Of a stretch of DNA of 21,441 nt, positions 14,709 to 20,910 are shown in pieces. The position numbers and the translations under genes are program-made. Location: positions 1 to 21,441 of the forward strand of contig DASTHS010000134.1 in assembly GCA_035718085.1 (NCBI GenBank), written 5' to 3'. The DNA is from DASTHS01 sp035718085. GTDB lineage: Bacteria; Actinomycetota; Acidimicrobiia; Acidimicrobiales; Palsa-688. Each line of letters begins with the position of its first letter. Positions within the stretch are counted from its first letter, which is position 1. The notes below the pieces were generated by a model. The model saw only the letters and a list, made by a program, of their open reading frames with translations. It made no database searches and had not been told where the DNA came from.

Positions 14709-14945
14709 ATGGCCGTCACCACCACCCAGATGCCCCGGGTCAGCCGGGCCGCCGACCGGCCCATCGACCCGGGCAACGACGCGGCGTGCGCCCACTGCGG
14801 GGAGCGGGTGAAGTTCGTCGCCCGCCTGCACAGCCGCCAGGTCATCGCCAACGTGTACGTCGAGGAGCGGTGGCAGCGCGTCGAGCACTTCCACGCCGAC
14901 TGCTACGAGCGGGCCGGCGCCCCCTACGGGGAGCCCCGGCCCTAG
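14709..14945 (+). CDS. small Cys/His protein, putative zinc-binding, 78 aa
   Basis: Starting at ATG 14709 the protein reads MAVTTTQMPRVSRAADRPI and then CAHCGERVKFVARLHSRQVIANVYV, ending HFHADCYERAGAPYGEPRP. One Cys-x2-Cys pair and a later His-x-His-x2-Cys group could coordinate a single zinc ion, as in small treble-clef or ribbon proteins. The middle VIANVYVEERWQRVEHF looks like a beta hairpin. An in-frame earlier GTG at 14685 is possible; upstream only a weak CGATCT is seen 6 bases before the ATG, so the start is uncertain. Function is unknown. Its TAG stop is part of the next gene's promoter. Confidence 0.6.
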   Translation: MAVTTTQMPRVSRAADRPIDPGNDAACAHCGERVKFVARLHSRQVIANVYVEERWQRVEHFHADCYERAGAPYGEPRP

Positions 14946-14948
14946 CTT
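14943..14948 (+). promoter_or_regulatory. -10 hexamer TAGCTT overlapping upstream stop codon
   Basis: TAGCTT starts with the TAG stop of the 78-aa gene (14943-14945), with an 8-base spacer to GTG 14957. Confidence 0.5.
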
Positions 14949-14956
14949 GGGCCGCC

Positions 14957-15703
14957 GTGACCGGCGGCCTGCACGTCGTGACCCGGCCGGCGGACGGCAC
15001 CGGCGACCCGGGCGCCCCGCCCGTCGTGGTCGTGCACGGGGCCATGGACCGTGCCAGCAGCTTCGGCCGCCTGGCGAAGCGCCTGCGCGACCTCGACGTG
15101 ATCGCCTACGACCGCCGGGGCTACGCCGGGTCGTTCGACCGGGGGCCGAGCACCTGCTTCGACCACCAGGTCGACGACCTCCTCGAGGTGCTCGACGGCG
15201 CACCCGCCGTGCTCGTCGGCCACAGCTACGGGGGCAACGTGGTGCTCGCCGTGGCCGCCGAGCACCCGCAGCTGGTGCCCTCGGCGGTCGTGTTCGAGGC
15301 ACCGGCCCCGTGGGAGCCGTGGTGGCCCGATCGCAGCGCCACCGACGGGCGCGACCCGGCCGAGGTGGCCGAGCGGTTCATGCGGCGCATGGTGGGCGAG
15401 CGCACGTGGGGTGCCCTCCCGGCGTCGACGCGCGCCGCCCGACGGGCGGAGGGGGCCACGATGCTCGCCGAGGTGGCCGCCCTCGGCGCGGTGCGGCCCT
15501 ACGACCCCGCCGCCGTGCGGGCACCGGTCGTCGTCGGCTGGGGGGCGGGGTCGCCCGAGCACCTGCGCCAGGCGGCACGGCAGCTGGTCGACGACCTGCC
15601 CGACGCCACCGGCGTGGAGGTGGCCGGCTCCAGCCACGGCGTCCACCTCACCCACCCCGGCGACCTGGCCGCCCTCGTGCGCGCGGCCGTCGCCGCCGCT
15701 TAG
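14957..15703 (+). CDS. alpha/beta hydrolase
   Basis: A 248-residue single-domain alpha/beta-hydrolase. Oxyanion-hole strand VVVVHGAM (23-30), YDRRGYAGS (51-59), nucleophile elbow GHSYGGN with Ser90, and a C-terminal SSHGVHLTHP with His227 as the probable triad histidine. The acidic triad member is not obvious at the usual position after strand 7 (VVVGWGAGSPEH has no Asp). A Trp/Pro-rich segment PAPWEPWWPDR follows strand 6 and may shape the substrate pocket. No signal peptide is seen. The GTG start is set by TAGCTT 8 bases upstream; it begins one codon-width after the upstream gene. Its TAG stop overlaps the TAA of the convergent DUF3592 gene. Esterase, lactonase or haloperoxidase-type activity is possible; the substrate is unknown. 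Confidence 0.88.
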   Translation: MTGGLHVVTRPADGTGDPGAPPVVVVHGAMDRASSFGRLAKRLRDLDVIAYDRRGYAGSFDRGPSTCFDHQVDDLLEVLDGAPAVLVGHSYGGNVVLAVAAEHPQLVPSAVVFEAPAPWEPWWPDRSATDGRDPAEVAERFMRRMVGERTWGALPASTRAARRAEGATMLAEVAALGAVRPYDPAAVRAPVVVGWGAGSPEHLRQAARQLVDDLPDATGVEVAGSSHGVHLTHPGDLAALVRAAVAAA

Positions 15704-16224
15704 GCCTCGTCGTCGCGGCGGCTGCGGCGGGCCACCCGCACGCCGACGACCACGTCGGCGACGAGCAGCACCGCGCAGATCACCGCCACCGCCACCCACG
15801 TCGACGGGCTGGTGGGGGCGGCCCGCGCCGCTTGGGCGTCGGCGCCGACGAGCTCGGCGTTGCTCGGGTCGGTGGTGTCGTAGCGCACGGCCACGTGGCG
15901 CCCGACGGGCAACAGCCGGCCGGCCGAGATGTGGGCGGCGTAGTTCCGGCCGTCGGCGGCGACCTCGACGGTCAGGTCGCCCGCCCCCCGGTCGGCGGGC
16001 GAGACGGCGGCGACCACCCCGCTGCCCAGCACGCCGTGGGCGGCCAGCGACCGCTGGTGGGACCGCTCGACCAGCGCCCCCACCACCGCGCCGGCGCTGA
16101 GCAGCGCGAACAGCACACCCACCACGACGGTGGCGACCACCATCCCCCGCCGGCGCGCCGGCGCCATGGCCGGGTCGGTCAGGTAGGCCTCGCGGCGGCC
16201 GGGTCGACGGCTGCTGGTGCTCAC
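15700..16224 (-). CDS. DUF3592-like two-helix membrane protein
   Basis: A 174-residue protein from GTG 16224. A short basic cytoplasmic N-terminus (SSRRPGRREAY ... APARRRG) is followed by a transmembrane helix (MVVATVVVGVLFALLSAGAVV). An extracytoplasmic strand-rich domain containing NYAAHISAGRLLPVGRHVAVRYDTTDP matches the DUF3592 theme (a modified-cysteine-free beta sandwich with GxxVxVxYdP). A second helix (WVAVAVICAVLLVADVVVGV) and a short RR-rich tail complete it. The start is supported by minus-strand GGAGGG (16239-16234), 9 bases upstream, one of the few classical ribosome sites here. Longer in-frame readings to 16833 run antisense through the epimerase gene. Function is unknown. Confidence 0.75.
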   Translation of the reverse strand: MSTSSRRPGRREAYLTDPAMAPARRRGMVVATVVVGVLFALLSAGAVVGALVERSHQRSLAAHGVLGSGVVAAVSPADRGAGDLTVEVAADGRNYAAHISAGRLLPVGRHVAVRYDTTDPSNAELVGADAQAARAAPTSPSTWVAVAVICAVLLVADVVVGVRVARRSRRDDEA

Positions 16225-16233
16225 GGTCGGCCA

Positions 16234-16239
16234 CCCTCC
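16234..16239 (-). promoter_or_regulatory. Shine-Dalgarno GGAGGG for DUF3592 gene
   Basis: Nine bases before GTG 16224 on the minus strand. It implies a leadered mRNA, unlike most neighbours. Confidence 0.55.
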
Positions 16240-16263
16240 GGTCGGCCCCACCGGGGCGCTCGC

Positions 16264-16279
16264 CGCCCCCGGCCGGGGG
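16264..16279. repeat. 16-base perfect palindrome GCCCCCGGCCGGGGGC
   Basis: Uninterrupted palindrome in the leader of the DUF3592 gene, between its candidate -10 (TACCGT on the minus strand, 16287-16292) and its ribosome site. It may be an operator or an RNA hairpin in the leader. Confidence 0.5.
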
Positions 16280-16286
16280 CGGCGCC

Positions 16287-16292
16287 ACGGTA
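16287..16292 (-). promoter_or_regulatory. candidate -10 TACCGT for DUF3592 gene
   Basis: Minus-strand TACCGT would give a start near 16280 and a leader of about 55 bases that contains the palindrome and the GGAGGG. Confidence 0.3.
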
Positions 16293-16342
16293 GCGCCGGT
16301 GCTGCGCCGCGGCGCCGGTGGGCACAGGGGCGGCAGGGCGGG

Positions 16343-16348
16343 TAGACA
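16343..16348 (+). promoter_or_regulatory. -10-like TAGACA for epimerase gene
   Basis: TAGACA with a 9-base spacer to ATG 16358. Last base deviates from TAnnnT. Confidence 0.3.
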
Positions 16349-16357
16349 GCGGGGTCT

Positions 16358-17251
16358 ATGCGCATCGCCGTCACCGGATCGACGGGCCTCATCGGCTCCG
16401 CCTTGGCCACCGCCCTCGGCGACGCCGGCCACGAGGTGGTGCGCGTCGTGCGCGGCGACGCCGGCCCCCACGACGTGCACTGGGACCCGGCGGCCGGCAG
16501 CATCGACGCCGCCCGGCTGGCGGGCATCGACGCCGCCGTGCACCTCGCCGGCGCCAGCATCCTCCGCCGTTGGACGCCGGCCGGCAAGGCCGCCGTGCTC
16601 GACAGCCGGGTGCAGGGCACCAGCCTCCTCGCCCGCACCCTCGCCGCCCTCGACCCGGCACCCAAGGTGCTCGTGTCGGGCTCGGCCATCGGCTGGTACG
16701 GCGTCCGCGGCGCCGAGGAGCTCGACGAGTCCAGCCGCCCCGGCAGCGGCTTCCTGGCCGACGTGTGCCGCCAGTGGGAGGCCGCCGCCGCCCCGGCCCA
16801 GGAGGCCGGGATCCGCACCGTCTTCGCCCGCACCGGCGTGGTGCAGTCAGGTCACGGCGGCGCCCTCAAGCCCCAGAAGCTGGTGTGGTCGCTCGGCCTC
16901 GGCGGCCGCCTCGGCGACGGGCGGCAGTACGTGAGCTGGATCAGCCTCGACGACGAGGTGGGCGCTCTGGTGCACGCCCTCACCGCCGACGGCCTCGAGG
17001 GGCCCGTCAACCTGACCGCCCCCGCCCCCGCCACCAACGCCGAGTTCACCAGGTCGCTCGGGCGGGCCCTGCACCGGCCGACCCCGATGGTCGTGCCCGC
17101 CTTCGCGCTGCGCACCGTGCTCGGCGCCGAGCTCGCCGACCAGATGCTGCTCGGCGGCCAGCGGGTGCTGCCCCACGCCCTCGAGGCCAGCGGCTACACC
17201 TTCCGGCACCGTGACCTCGACAGCTGCCTCGCCGACGTCGTGCACCGCTGA
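16358..17251 (+). CDS. TIGR01777-family NAD(P)-dependent epimerase/oxidoreductase (YfcH-like, SDR39U)
   Basis: A 297-residue atypical short-chain dehydrogenase. The Rossmann motif GSTGLIGSAL is at residues 7-16, followed by VHLAGASI, LVSGSAIGWYG (in place of the usual Ser before YxxxK), a region RTGVVQS and WISLDDEVGALVHAL. The C-terminal DUF1731-type signature PAFALRTVLGAELADQMLLGGQRVLP ends the protein. Length equals the family norm (about 300). Substrates of this family are not generally known; some members are linked to cell division. The ATG gives the canonical MRIAVTGSTG start. The last 41 bases overlap the glycosyltransferase frame if that uses its earliest GTG, so the two are probably co-transcribed. 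Confidence 0.9.
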   Translation: MRIAVTGSTGLIGSALATALGDAGHEVVRVVRGDAGPHDVHWDPAAGSIDAARLAGIDAAVHLAGASILRRWTPAGKAAVLDSRVQGTSLLARTLAALDPAPKVLVSGSAIGWYGVRGAEELDESSRPGSGFLADVCRQWEAAAAPAQEAGIRTVFARTGVVQSGHGGALKPQKLVWSLGLGGRLGDGRQYVSWISLDDEVGALVHALTADGLEGPVNLTAPAPATNAEFTRSLGRALHRPTPMVVPAFALRTVLGAELADQMLLGGQRVLPHALEASGYTFRHRDLDSCLADVVHR

Positions 17252-18200
17252 GCAGCCGGGCCCCGGCGGCCACCGCCCGGCCCCGCTCGGCGTGGTGCTC
17301 GTGCACCGCAACCGGCCCGACGTGGTCGTCGACACCGTCGCCGCGTTCGAGGCGCAGGGCCTGCCCCTCGAGGTGGTCGTGGTCGACAACAGCGACTCGA
17401 CGACCGTCGCCGGCGAGCTCGGCGAACGCCTCGCCGGCCGGGCCACCGTGCTGTCGACGGGCCGCAACGCCGGCTTCGGGCCAGGCGCCAACACCGGGCT
17501 GCGCCACTGGCTGGCGTCCGGCACCGGCGACCGTGTCGTGGTCGCCCCCCACGACGCCCGCCCCGAGCCCGGCTGCCTGGCCGCCATCACCGCCGAGCTC
17601 GACCTGCGCCCCGACGCCGGCCTGGCGTCGGCGGAGTTCGGGCCGGGCTTCGACCTGGTGCCCACCTTCGACTGGGTGATCGGCGGCTTCTACAAGAAGG
17701 GGCCCCGCGGCCGCGGCTGGCAGGACGTCGACTACCCCCACGGCACCCTCATGGTCGCCACCCGCCGCCTCCTCGAGGAGGTCGGGCTGTTCGACGACCG
17801 GTACTTCGCCTACTGCGAGGAGGCCGACCTCGGCCGGCGCGCCCGCGCCTCCGGCTGGCGGGTGGGCATGGTGTGGGGGGCGGTGGTGCGCAACGACACC
17901 CTGCCGCCGCAACTGGTCTCCGACTACCTCAAGGAGCGCAACACCTTGCTGCTCGTCCGCGACGGCGGCCGGTGGCCCACCTTCGTGCGCGGGGTGCTCG
18001 GTGCCGGCATGGCCGTCGGCCGGGCCCGCCGCGACCGGGCCGCCGCCGGCCTTCACCTGCGCCTGTGGTGGCACGCCGTACGGGACTTCCGCCGGCGCAG
18101 CTTCGGTCCGCCGCCCCCCGAGGTGTGGGACCTGGTCGCCGGCCGCGACCGGCCCGAGGTCCCCGCCGACGAGTGGGCCAAGGGCCCGGCGACGCCGTAG
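17211..18200 (+). CDS. GT2-family glycosyltransferase (rhamnosyltransferase-like)
   Basis: A 329-residue GT-A fold enzyme transferring a sugar from a nucleotide donor, likely onto a cell-envelope polysaccharide or lipid. It shows LGVVLVHRNRPDVVVDTVAAF, VVVVDNSDS (Asp59-Asn60), TGRNAGFGPGANTGL typical of WbbL-like rhamnosyltransferases, a divergent donor-metal motif APHDARPEP instead of DxD, the acceptor-side GTLMVATRRLLEEVGLFDDRYFAYCEEADLGRRARASGW with catalytic-type Glu/Asp, and a basic C-terminal region without membrane helices. The start is uncertain: GTG 17211 overlaps the epimerase gene by 41 bases and adds a 27-residue low-complexity leader, while GTG 17292 would start at VVLVHRNRP. No ribosome site decides. 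The TAG stop is shared with the next gene's -10. Confidence 0.85.
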   Translation: MTSTAASPTSCTAEQPGPGGHRPAPLGVVLVHRNRPDVVVDTVAAFEAQGLPLEVVVVDNSDSTTVAGELGERLAGRATVLSTGRNAGFGPGANTGLRHWLASGTGDRVVVAPHDARPEPGCLAAITAELDLRPDAGLASAEFGPGFDLVPTFDWVIGGFYKKGPRGRGWQDVDYPHGTLMVATRRLLEEVGLFDDRYFAYCEEADLGRRARASGWRVGMVWGAVVRNDTLPPQLVSDYLKERNTLLLVRDGGRWPTFVRGVLGAGMAVGRARRDRAAAGLHLRLWWHAVRDFRRRSFGPPPPEVWDLVAGRDRPEVPADEWAKGPATP

Positions 18201-18203
18201 CTT
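18198..18203 (+). promoter_or_regulatory. -10 hexamer TAGCTT overlapping glycosyltransferase stop
   Basis: TAGCTT begins with the stop codon TAG (18198-18200), with a 7-base spacer to ATG 18211. Confidence 0.5.
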
Positions 18204-18210
18204 CCTGGCC

Positions 18211-19533
18211 ATGCCGGTCCGCCACACCGCCGACGTCGTCGTCGTCGGCGCCGGCCCGGCGGGCTGCGCCGCGGCCATCACCCTGGCGCGCGCCGGTCGC
18301 CGGGTGGTGCTCGTCGACAAGGCCACCTTCCCCCGAGACAAGACCTGCGGCGACGGGCTGACCGCCCTCGCGGTGCGCCTCCTGGCCGACCTCGGCCTGG
18401 ACCCCGCCACGGTCGGGTCGTGGGTGCCTCTCGTCGACGTCATGGTGCGCACCCCCCGCGGCGACGAGCAGCGCTTCGCCCTCCCGCCGGGCCCCGGCCA
18501 GTTCGCCGCCGTGAGCCGCCGGGCCGACCTCGACGCCGCCCTGGTCGAGCTGGCCCGCGCGGCCGGCGTCGACGTCCGGGAGGGGTGCGCCGTCACCGCC
18601 GCCTCGCCCGACGCCGCCGACGGCGTCGTCGACGTGCACCTCGCCGACGGCACCACCGCCCGCGCCTGGTACGTGGTCGCCGCCGACGGCATGTGGTCGC
18701 CGCTGCGCAAGCTCACCGGGGCTGGGGGCGCCACCGCCTACCTGGGCGAGTGGCAGGCGCTGCGCCAGTACTTCGTCGCCACCGGGCCGGAGAGCCGCTC
18801 GATGTGGGTGTGGTTCGAGCGCGACCTGCTGCCCGGCTACGCCTGGTCGTTCCCGCTGCCCGACGGCCGCATCAACATCGGCCTCGGCGTGCAGCGCACC
18901 CACGGCGACGCCACCGGCCTGCGCCACCGCTGGGACGACCTGCTGGCCCGCCCGCACATCCGCCGGGTGCTGGGCGACGGCGCCGAGCCCGAGGGTCCGT
19001 GGCGGGCGTGGCCCATCCCCACGGGCATCCTCGACGCACCGCTCACGGCGTGGGGCGGCCGGGTGCTCTTCGTCGGCGACGCCGCCCGCGCCGGCGACAC
19101 CATGACCGGGGAGGGCATCGGCCAGGCCCTCGAGACCGCCCGCCTCGCCGCCCGGGCCGTCGCCGGCGCCGGGGCGGGCGACCCGGCCCGCGCCGCGACG
19201 GCCTACCGCAGGGCCGTGCGCGCCGGGCTCTACATCGACGACCTGGCCAGCCGGCTGGTCGCCCGCACCCTCGCCCGCCACCCCGGCGCCGCCGACAGGT
19301 GGCTGCCCGTCGCCCTCTCCACCCGCTTCACCACCCGCTACTTCGGGCCGTGGATGTTCGAGCACCACCCCCGGGCCCTGCCCCTCACCCCGTGGCGCTG
19401 GGGCCGCGGCGCCCTGTCGACGCCGGGGGCGTGGGCGCCGCCCGGCGCGTCGGCGTGGGCGTCATTGGCCGCTGCCGGGAGGCGACAACTACCTTCCAGC
19501 GCATGGCAGACATCGGCTTCGACGGCAAGGTAG
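18211..19533 (+). CDS. geranylgeranyl reductase-family FAD-dependent oxidoreductase
   Basis: A 440-residue flavoprotein of the PHBH/GGR class. The FAD-binding VVVVGAGPAGCAAAITLARAG is at residues 9-29 (GxGxxG 13-18), then DKATFPRDKTCGDGLTALA with the conserved Cys-Gly of geranylgeranyl reductases, the NADPH/FAD motif VAADGMWSPLRKL and the second FAD motif FVGDAARAGDTMTGEGIGQAL near 288. Family members hydrogenate polyprenyl chains (chlorophyll, archaeal lipid, and menaquinone in MenJ); which one applies here is inference, and a menaquinone or polyprenyl-lipid role is plausible in an actinobacterium. The conserved core ends near residue 400. The remaining about 40 residues are Ala/Pro/Ser-rich and overlap the promoter and first 31 bases of the next gene. 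ATG supported by TAGCTT 7 bases upstream. Confidence 0.88.
   Translation: MPVRHTADVVVVGAGPAGCAAAITLARAGRRVVLVDKATFPRDKTCGDGLTALAVRLLADLGLDPATVGSWVPLVDVMVRTPRGDEQRFALPPGPGQFAAVSRRADLDAALVELARAAGVDVREGCAVTAASPDAADGVVDVHLADGTTARAWYVVAADGMWSPLRKLTGAGGATAYLGEWQALRQYFVATGPESRSMWVWFERDLLPGYAWSFPLPDGRINIGLGVQRTHGDATGLRHRWDDLLARPHIRRVLGDGAEPEGPWRAWPIPTGILDAPLTAWGGRVLFVGDAARAGDTMTGEGIGQALETARLAARAVAGAGAGDPARAATAYRRAVRAGLYIDDLASRLVARTLARHPGAADRWLPVALSTRFTTRYFGPWMFEHHPRALPLTPWRWGRGALSTPGAWAPPGASAWASLAAAGRRQLPSSAWQTSASTAR
19490..19495 (+). promoter_or_regulatory. -10 hexamer TACCTT inside the flavoprotein gene, for leaderless SDR
   Basis: TACCTT, 7-base spacer, ATG 19503. A weak TTGGCC (19465-19470) lies 19 bases upstream as a possible -35. 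Confidence 0.5.
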
Positions 19534-20399
19534 CGATCGTCACCGGGGCGGGCGGCGGGCTGGGCCGCCAGCACGCCCTGCTGCTGGCATCGCGTGGCGC
19601 GCGGGTCGTCGTGAACGACCTGGGCGGCTCGGTGAGCGGCGACGGCGCCGACAAGGGCCCCGCCGAGTCGGTGGTCGGCGAGATCACCGACGCGGGCGGC
19701 GAGGCCGTCGCCGACGGCAACAGCGTGAGCACCCCGGAGGGCGGCGAGGCCATCGTCCAGACCGCCCTCGACGCCTTCGGGCGCATCGACATCGTGGTCA
19801 ACAACGCCGGCATCCTGCGCGACAAGACCTTCCACAACATGACCCCCGAGCTCCTCGAGCCGGTGCTCGACGTGCACCTCAAGGGCGCCTTCTACGTCAC
19901 CCGGCCGGCGTGGCTGAAGTTCCGGGAGCAGGGCTACGGCCGGGTCATCAACACCTCCTCCAACTCGGGGATCCTCGGCAACTTCGGCCAGAGCAACTAC
20001 GGCGCCGCCAAGATGGGCCTCGTCGGCTTCACCCGGGTGCTGGCCGCCGAGGGCGCCAAGTACAACATCAAGGTCAACGCCATCGCCCCGATCGCCCGCA
20101 CCCGCATGACCGAGGAGCTCCTCGGCGCCGGCGCCGAGCGCTTCCAGCCCGACCTGGTCGCCCCCGTGGTCGCCTGGCTGGCCCACGAGGACTGCCCCGT
20201 GAGCGGCGAGGTCTACACCGTCGGCGCCGGCCGGGTGGCCCGCTTCTTCATCGGGATGACCGAGGGCTACTTCAACCCCAAGCTCAGCCTCGAGGACGTG
20301 CGCGACCACTTCGAGCAGATCCGCGACGAGAGCGGCTACACCGTGCCCAACGGCCCGGCCGACGAGTTCCGGGCGTTCATGAAGGTGTTCGAGAGCTGA
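19503..20399 (+). CDS. short-chain dehydrogenase, MFE-2/(3R)-hydroxyacyl-CoA dehydrogenase-like
   Basis: A 298-residue classical SDR. VAIVTGAGGGLGRQHALLLASRGARVVVNDLGGSVSGDG is the NAD-binding site; the long NDLGGSVSGDG insert and the following AESVVGEITDAGGEAVAD are typical of the dehydrogenase part of peroxisomal multifunctional enzyme type 2 (HSD17B4) and its bacterial relatives. NNAGILRDKTFHNM follows, then the catalytic set with TSSNSGILGNFGQSNYGAAK giving Tyr-x3-Lys. An extended C-terminus (FFIGMTEGYFNPKLSLEDVRDHFEQI) is shared with that group. Expected reaction: NAD-dependent oxidation of 3-hydroxyacyl-CoA in beta-oxidation or steroid/lipid catabolism; the exact substrate is inferred. 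The ATG is 7 bases after TACCTT; the first 31 bases overlap the flavoprotein gene in another frame. Confidence 0.9.
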   Translation: MADIGFDGKVAIVTGAGGGLGRQHALLLASRGARVVVNDLGGSVSGDGADKGPAESVVGEITDAGGEAVADGNSVSTPEGGEAIVQTALDAFGRIDIVVNNAGILRDKTFHNMTPELLEPVLDVHLKGAFYVTRPAWLKFREQGYGRVINTSSNSGILGNFGQSNYGAAKMGLVGFTRVLAAEGAKYNIKVNAIAPIARTRMTEELLGAGAERFQPDLVAPVVAWLAHEDCPVSGEVYTVGAGRVARFFIGMTEGYFNPKLSLEDVRDHFEQIRDESGYTVPNGPADEFRAFMKVFES

Positions 20400-20420
20400 C
20401 CCCTTCGGCCCCTGTGCTGC

Positions 20421-20456
20421 CGGCGCCCGCCTCCCCGTTCGGGACGGCGGGCGCCG
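20421..20456 (+). terminator. strong hairpin after the SDR gene
   Basis: CGGCGCCCGCC (20421-20431) and GGCGGGCGCCG (20446-20456) form a perfect 11-pair stem with a 14-base loop, 21 bases after the stop. No T-tract. It separates the SDR gene from the repeat region. Confidence 0.6.
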
Positions 20457-20480
20457 CCGCGTCTAGCGGCCGGGCGCCGA

Positions 20481-20574
20481 GTGACGCACAACGTCCCTGA
20501 TCCGCCGCCCGTTGTGCGTCACCTCTACGGGGGTGACGCACAAGGCCGACGCCGGCACCCGCGTTGTGCGTCAC
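20481..20574. repeat. repeat unit A: four alternating copies of GTGACGCACAA
   Basis: Copies at 20481-20491 (+), 20512-20522 (-), 20533-20543 (+) and 20564-20574 (-), all 11/11 identical. Start-to-start spacings are 31, 21 and 31 bases, leaving spacers of 20, 10 and 20 bases. Neighbouring copies can pair as hairpins (the first pair extends to 12 bases), or the DNA can be read as four operator-like half sites about three, two and three helical turns apart. No open reading frame with family features runs through it. Confidence 0.9.
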
Positions 20575-20602
20575 GCCGGCTGCCGGCGCTCCCGCAGCCG
20601 GC
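20575..20602. repeat. hairpin abutting repeat unit A
   Basis: GCCGGCTGC (20575-20583) and GCAGCCGGC (20594-20602) give a perfect 9-pair stem with a 10-base loop, starting at the very next base after the fourth 11-mer. It could be part of the element or a terminator. Confidence 0.6.
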
Positions 20603-20611
20603 CATCCTGGC

Positions 20612-20710
20612 GACTTCCTCCGTGGCGGGGGCCTAGCGCCGGCCTGGCGGCGGCGCCTGGCGCCGGCCTGGGGACTTCCCCGTGGCGGGGCCTGACGCCG
20701 GACCGGCGGC
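20612..20710. repeat. imperfect direct repeat (about 40 bases, x2) between the two units
   Basis: GACTTCCTCCGTGGCGGGGG... at 20612-20651 recurs as GACTTCCCCGTGGCGGGGCC... at 20673-20710 with two one-base indels and a few substitutions. In addition GCGCCGGCCTGG occurs at 20636-20647 and 20660-20671. This indicates local duplication within the element. Confidence 0.6.
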
Positions 20711-20712
20711 GA

Positions 20713-20806
20713 GTGACGCACAACGTCACCGGATCGCCGCCCCTTGTGCGTCACCCCTACGCGCGTGACGCACAAGGGCGGCCCCGTCACTCGCGTTGTG
20801 CGTCAG
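20713..20806. repeat. repeat unit B: four alternating copies of GTGACGCACAA
   Basis: Copies at 20713-20723 (+), 20744-20754 (-), 20765-20775 (+) and 20796-20806 (-). The last differs only in its terminal base (G for C). The spacing is again exactly 31, 21 and 31. Compared with unit A the spacers agree at only about 14/20, 7/10 and 15/20 positions while the 11-mers are conserved. Confidence 0.9.
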
Positions 20807-20812
20807 CTGGGA

Positions 20813-20841
20813 CCGACCGGGCGGTGCCACGGGCCGGTCGG
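20813..20841. repeat. hairpin following repeat unit B
   Basis: CCGACCGG (20813-20820) and CCGGTCGG (20834-20841), 8-pair stem, 13-base loop. It occupies the same relative place as the hairpin after unit A although its sequence differs. Confidence 0.5.
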
Positions 20842-20850
20842 CGGGGCTCC

Positions 20851-20910
20851 GGCGCCCGGCGCCGGCGCCCGGCGCCAGCCCGGCGCCCGGCGCCGGCCCG
20901 AGCCGGCGCC
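20851..20910. repeat. GGCGCCCGGCGCC tandem array downstream of the DUF559 gene
   Basis: Perfect copies at 20851-20863, 20864-20876 and 20882-20894, plus a GGCGCC at 20905-20910 touching the DUF559 stop codon. Each copy is itself a near-palindrome, so the array can form strong hairpins and may serve as terminator for the minus-strand gene. Confidence 0.7.

Noticed and set aside
16299..17214. Alternative plus-strand frames over the epimerase gene
   Set aside because: They are out of frame with the clear TIGR01777 protein and have no motifs.
20481..20806. CRISPR array
   Set aside because: The repeats are 11 bases, alternate in orientation, have 10- and 20-base spacers that are homologous between the two units, and no cas genes are present.
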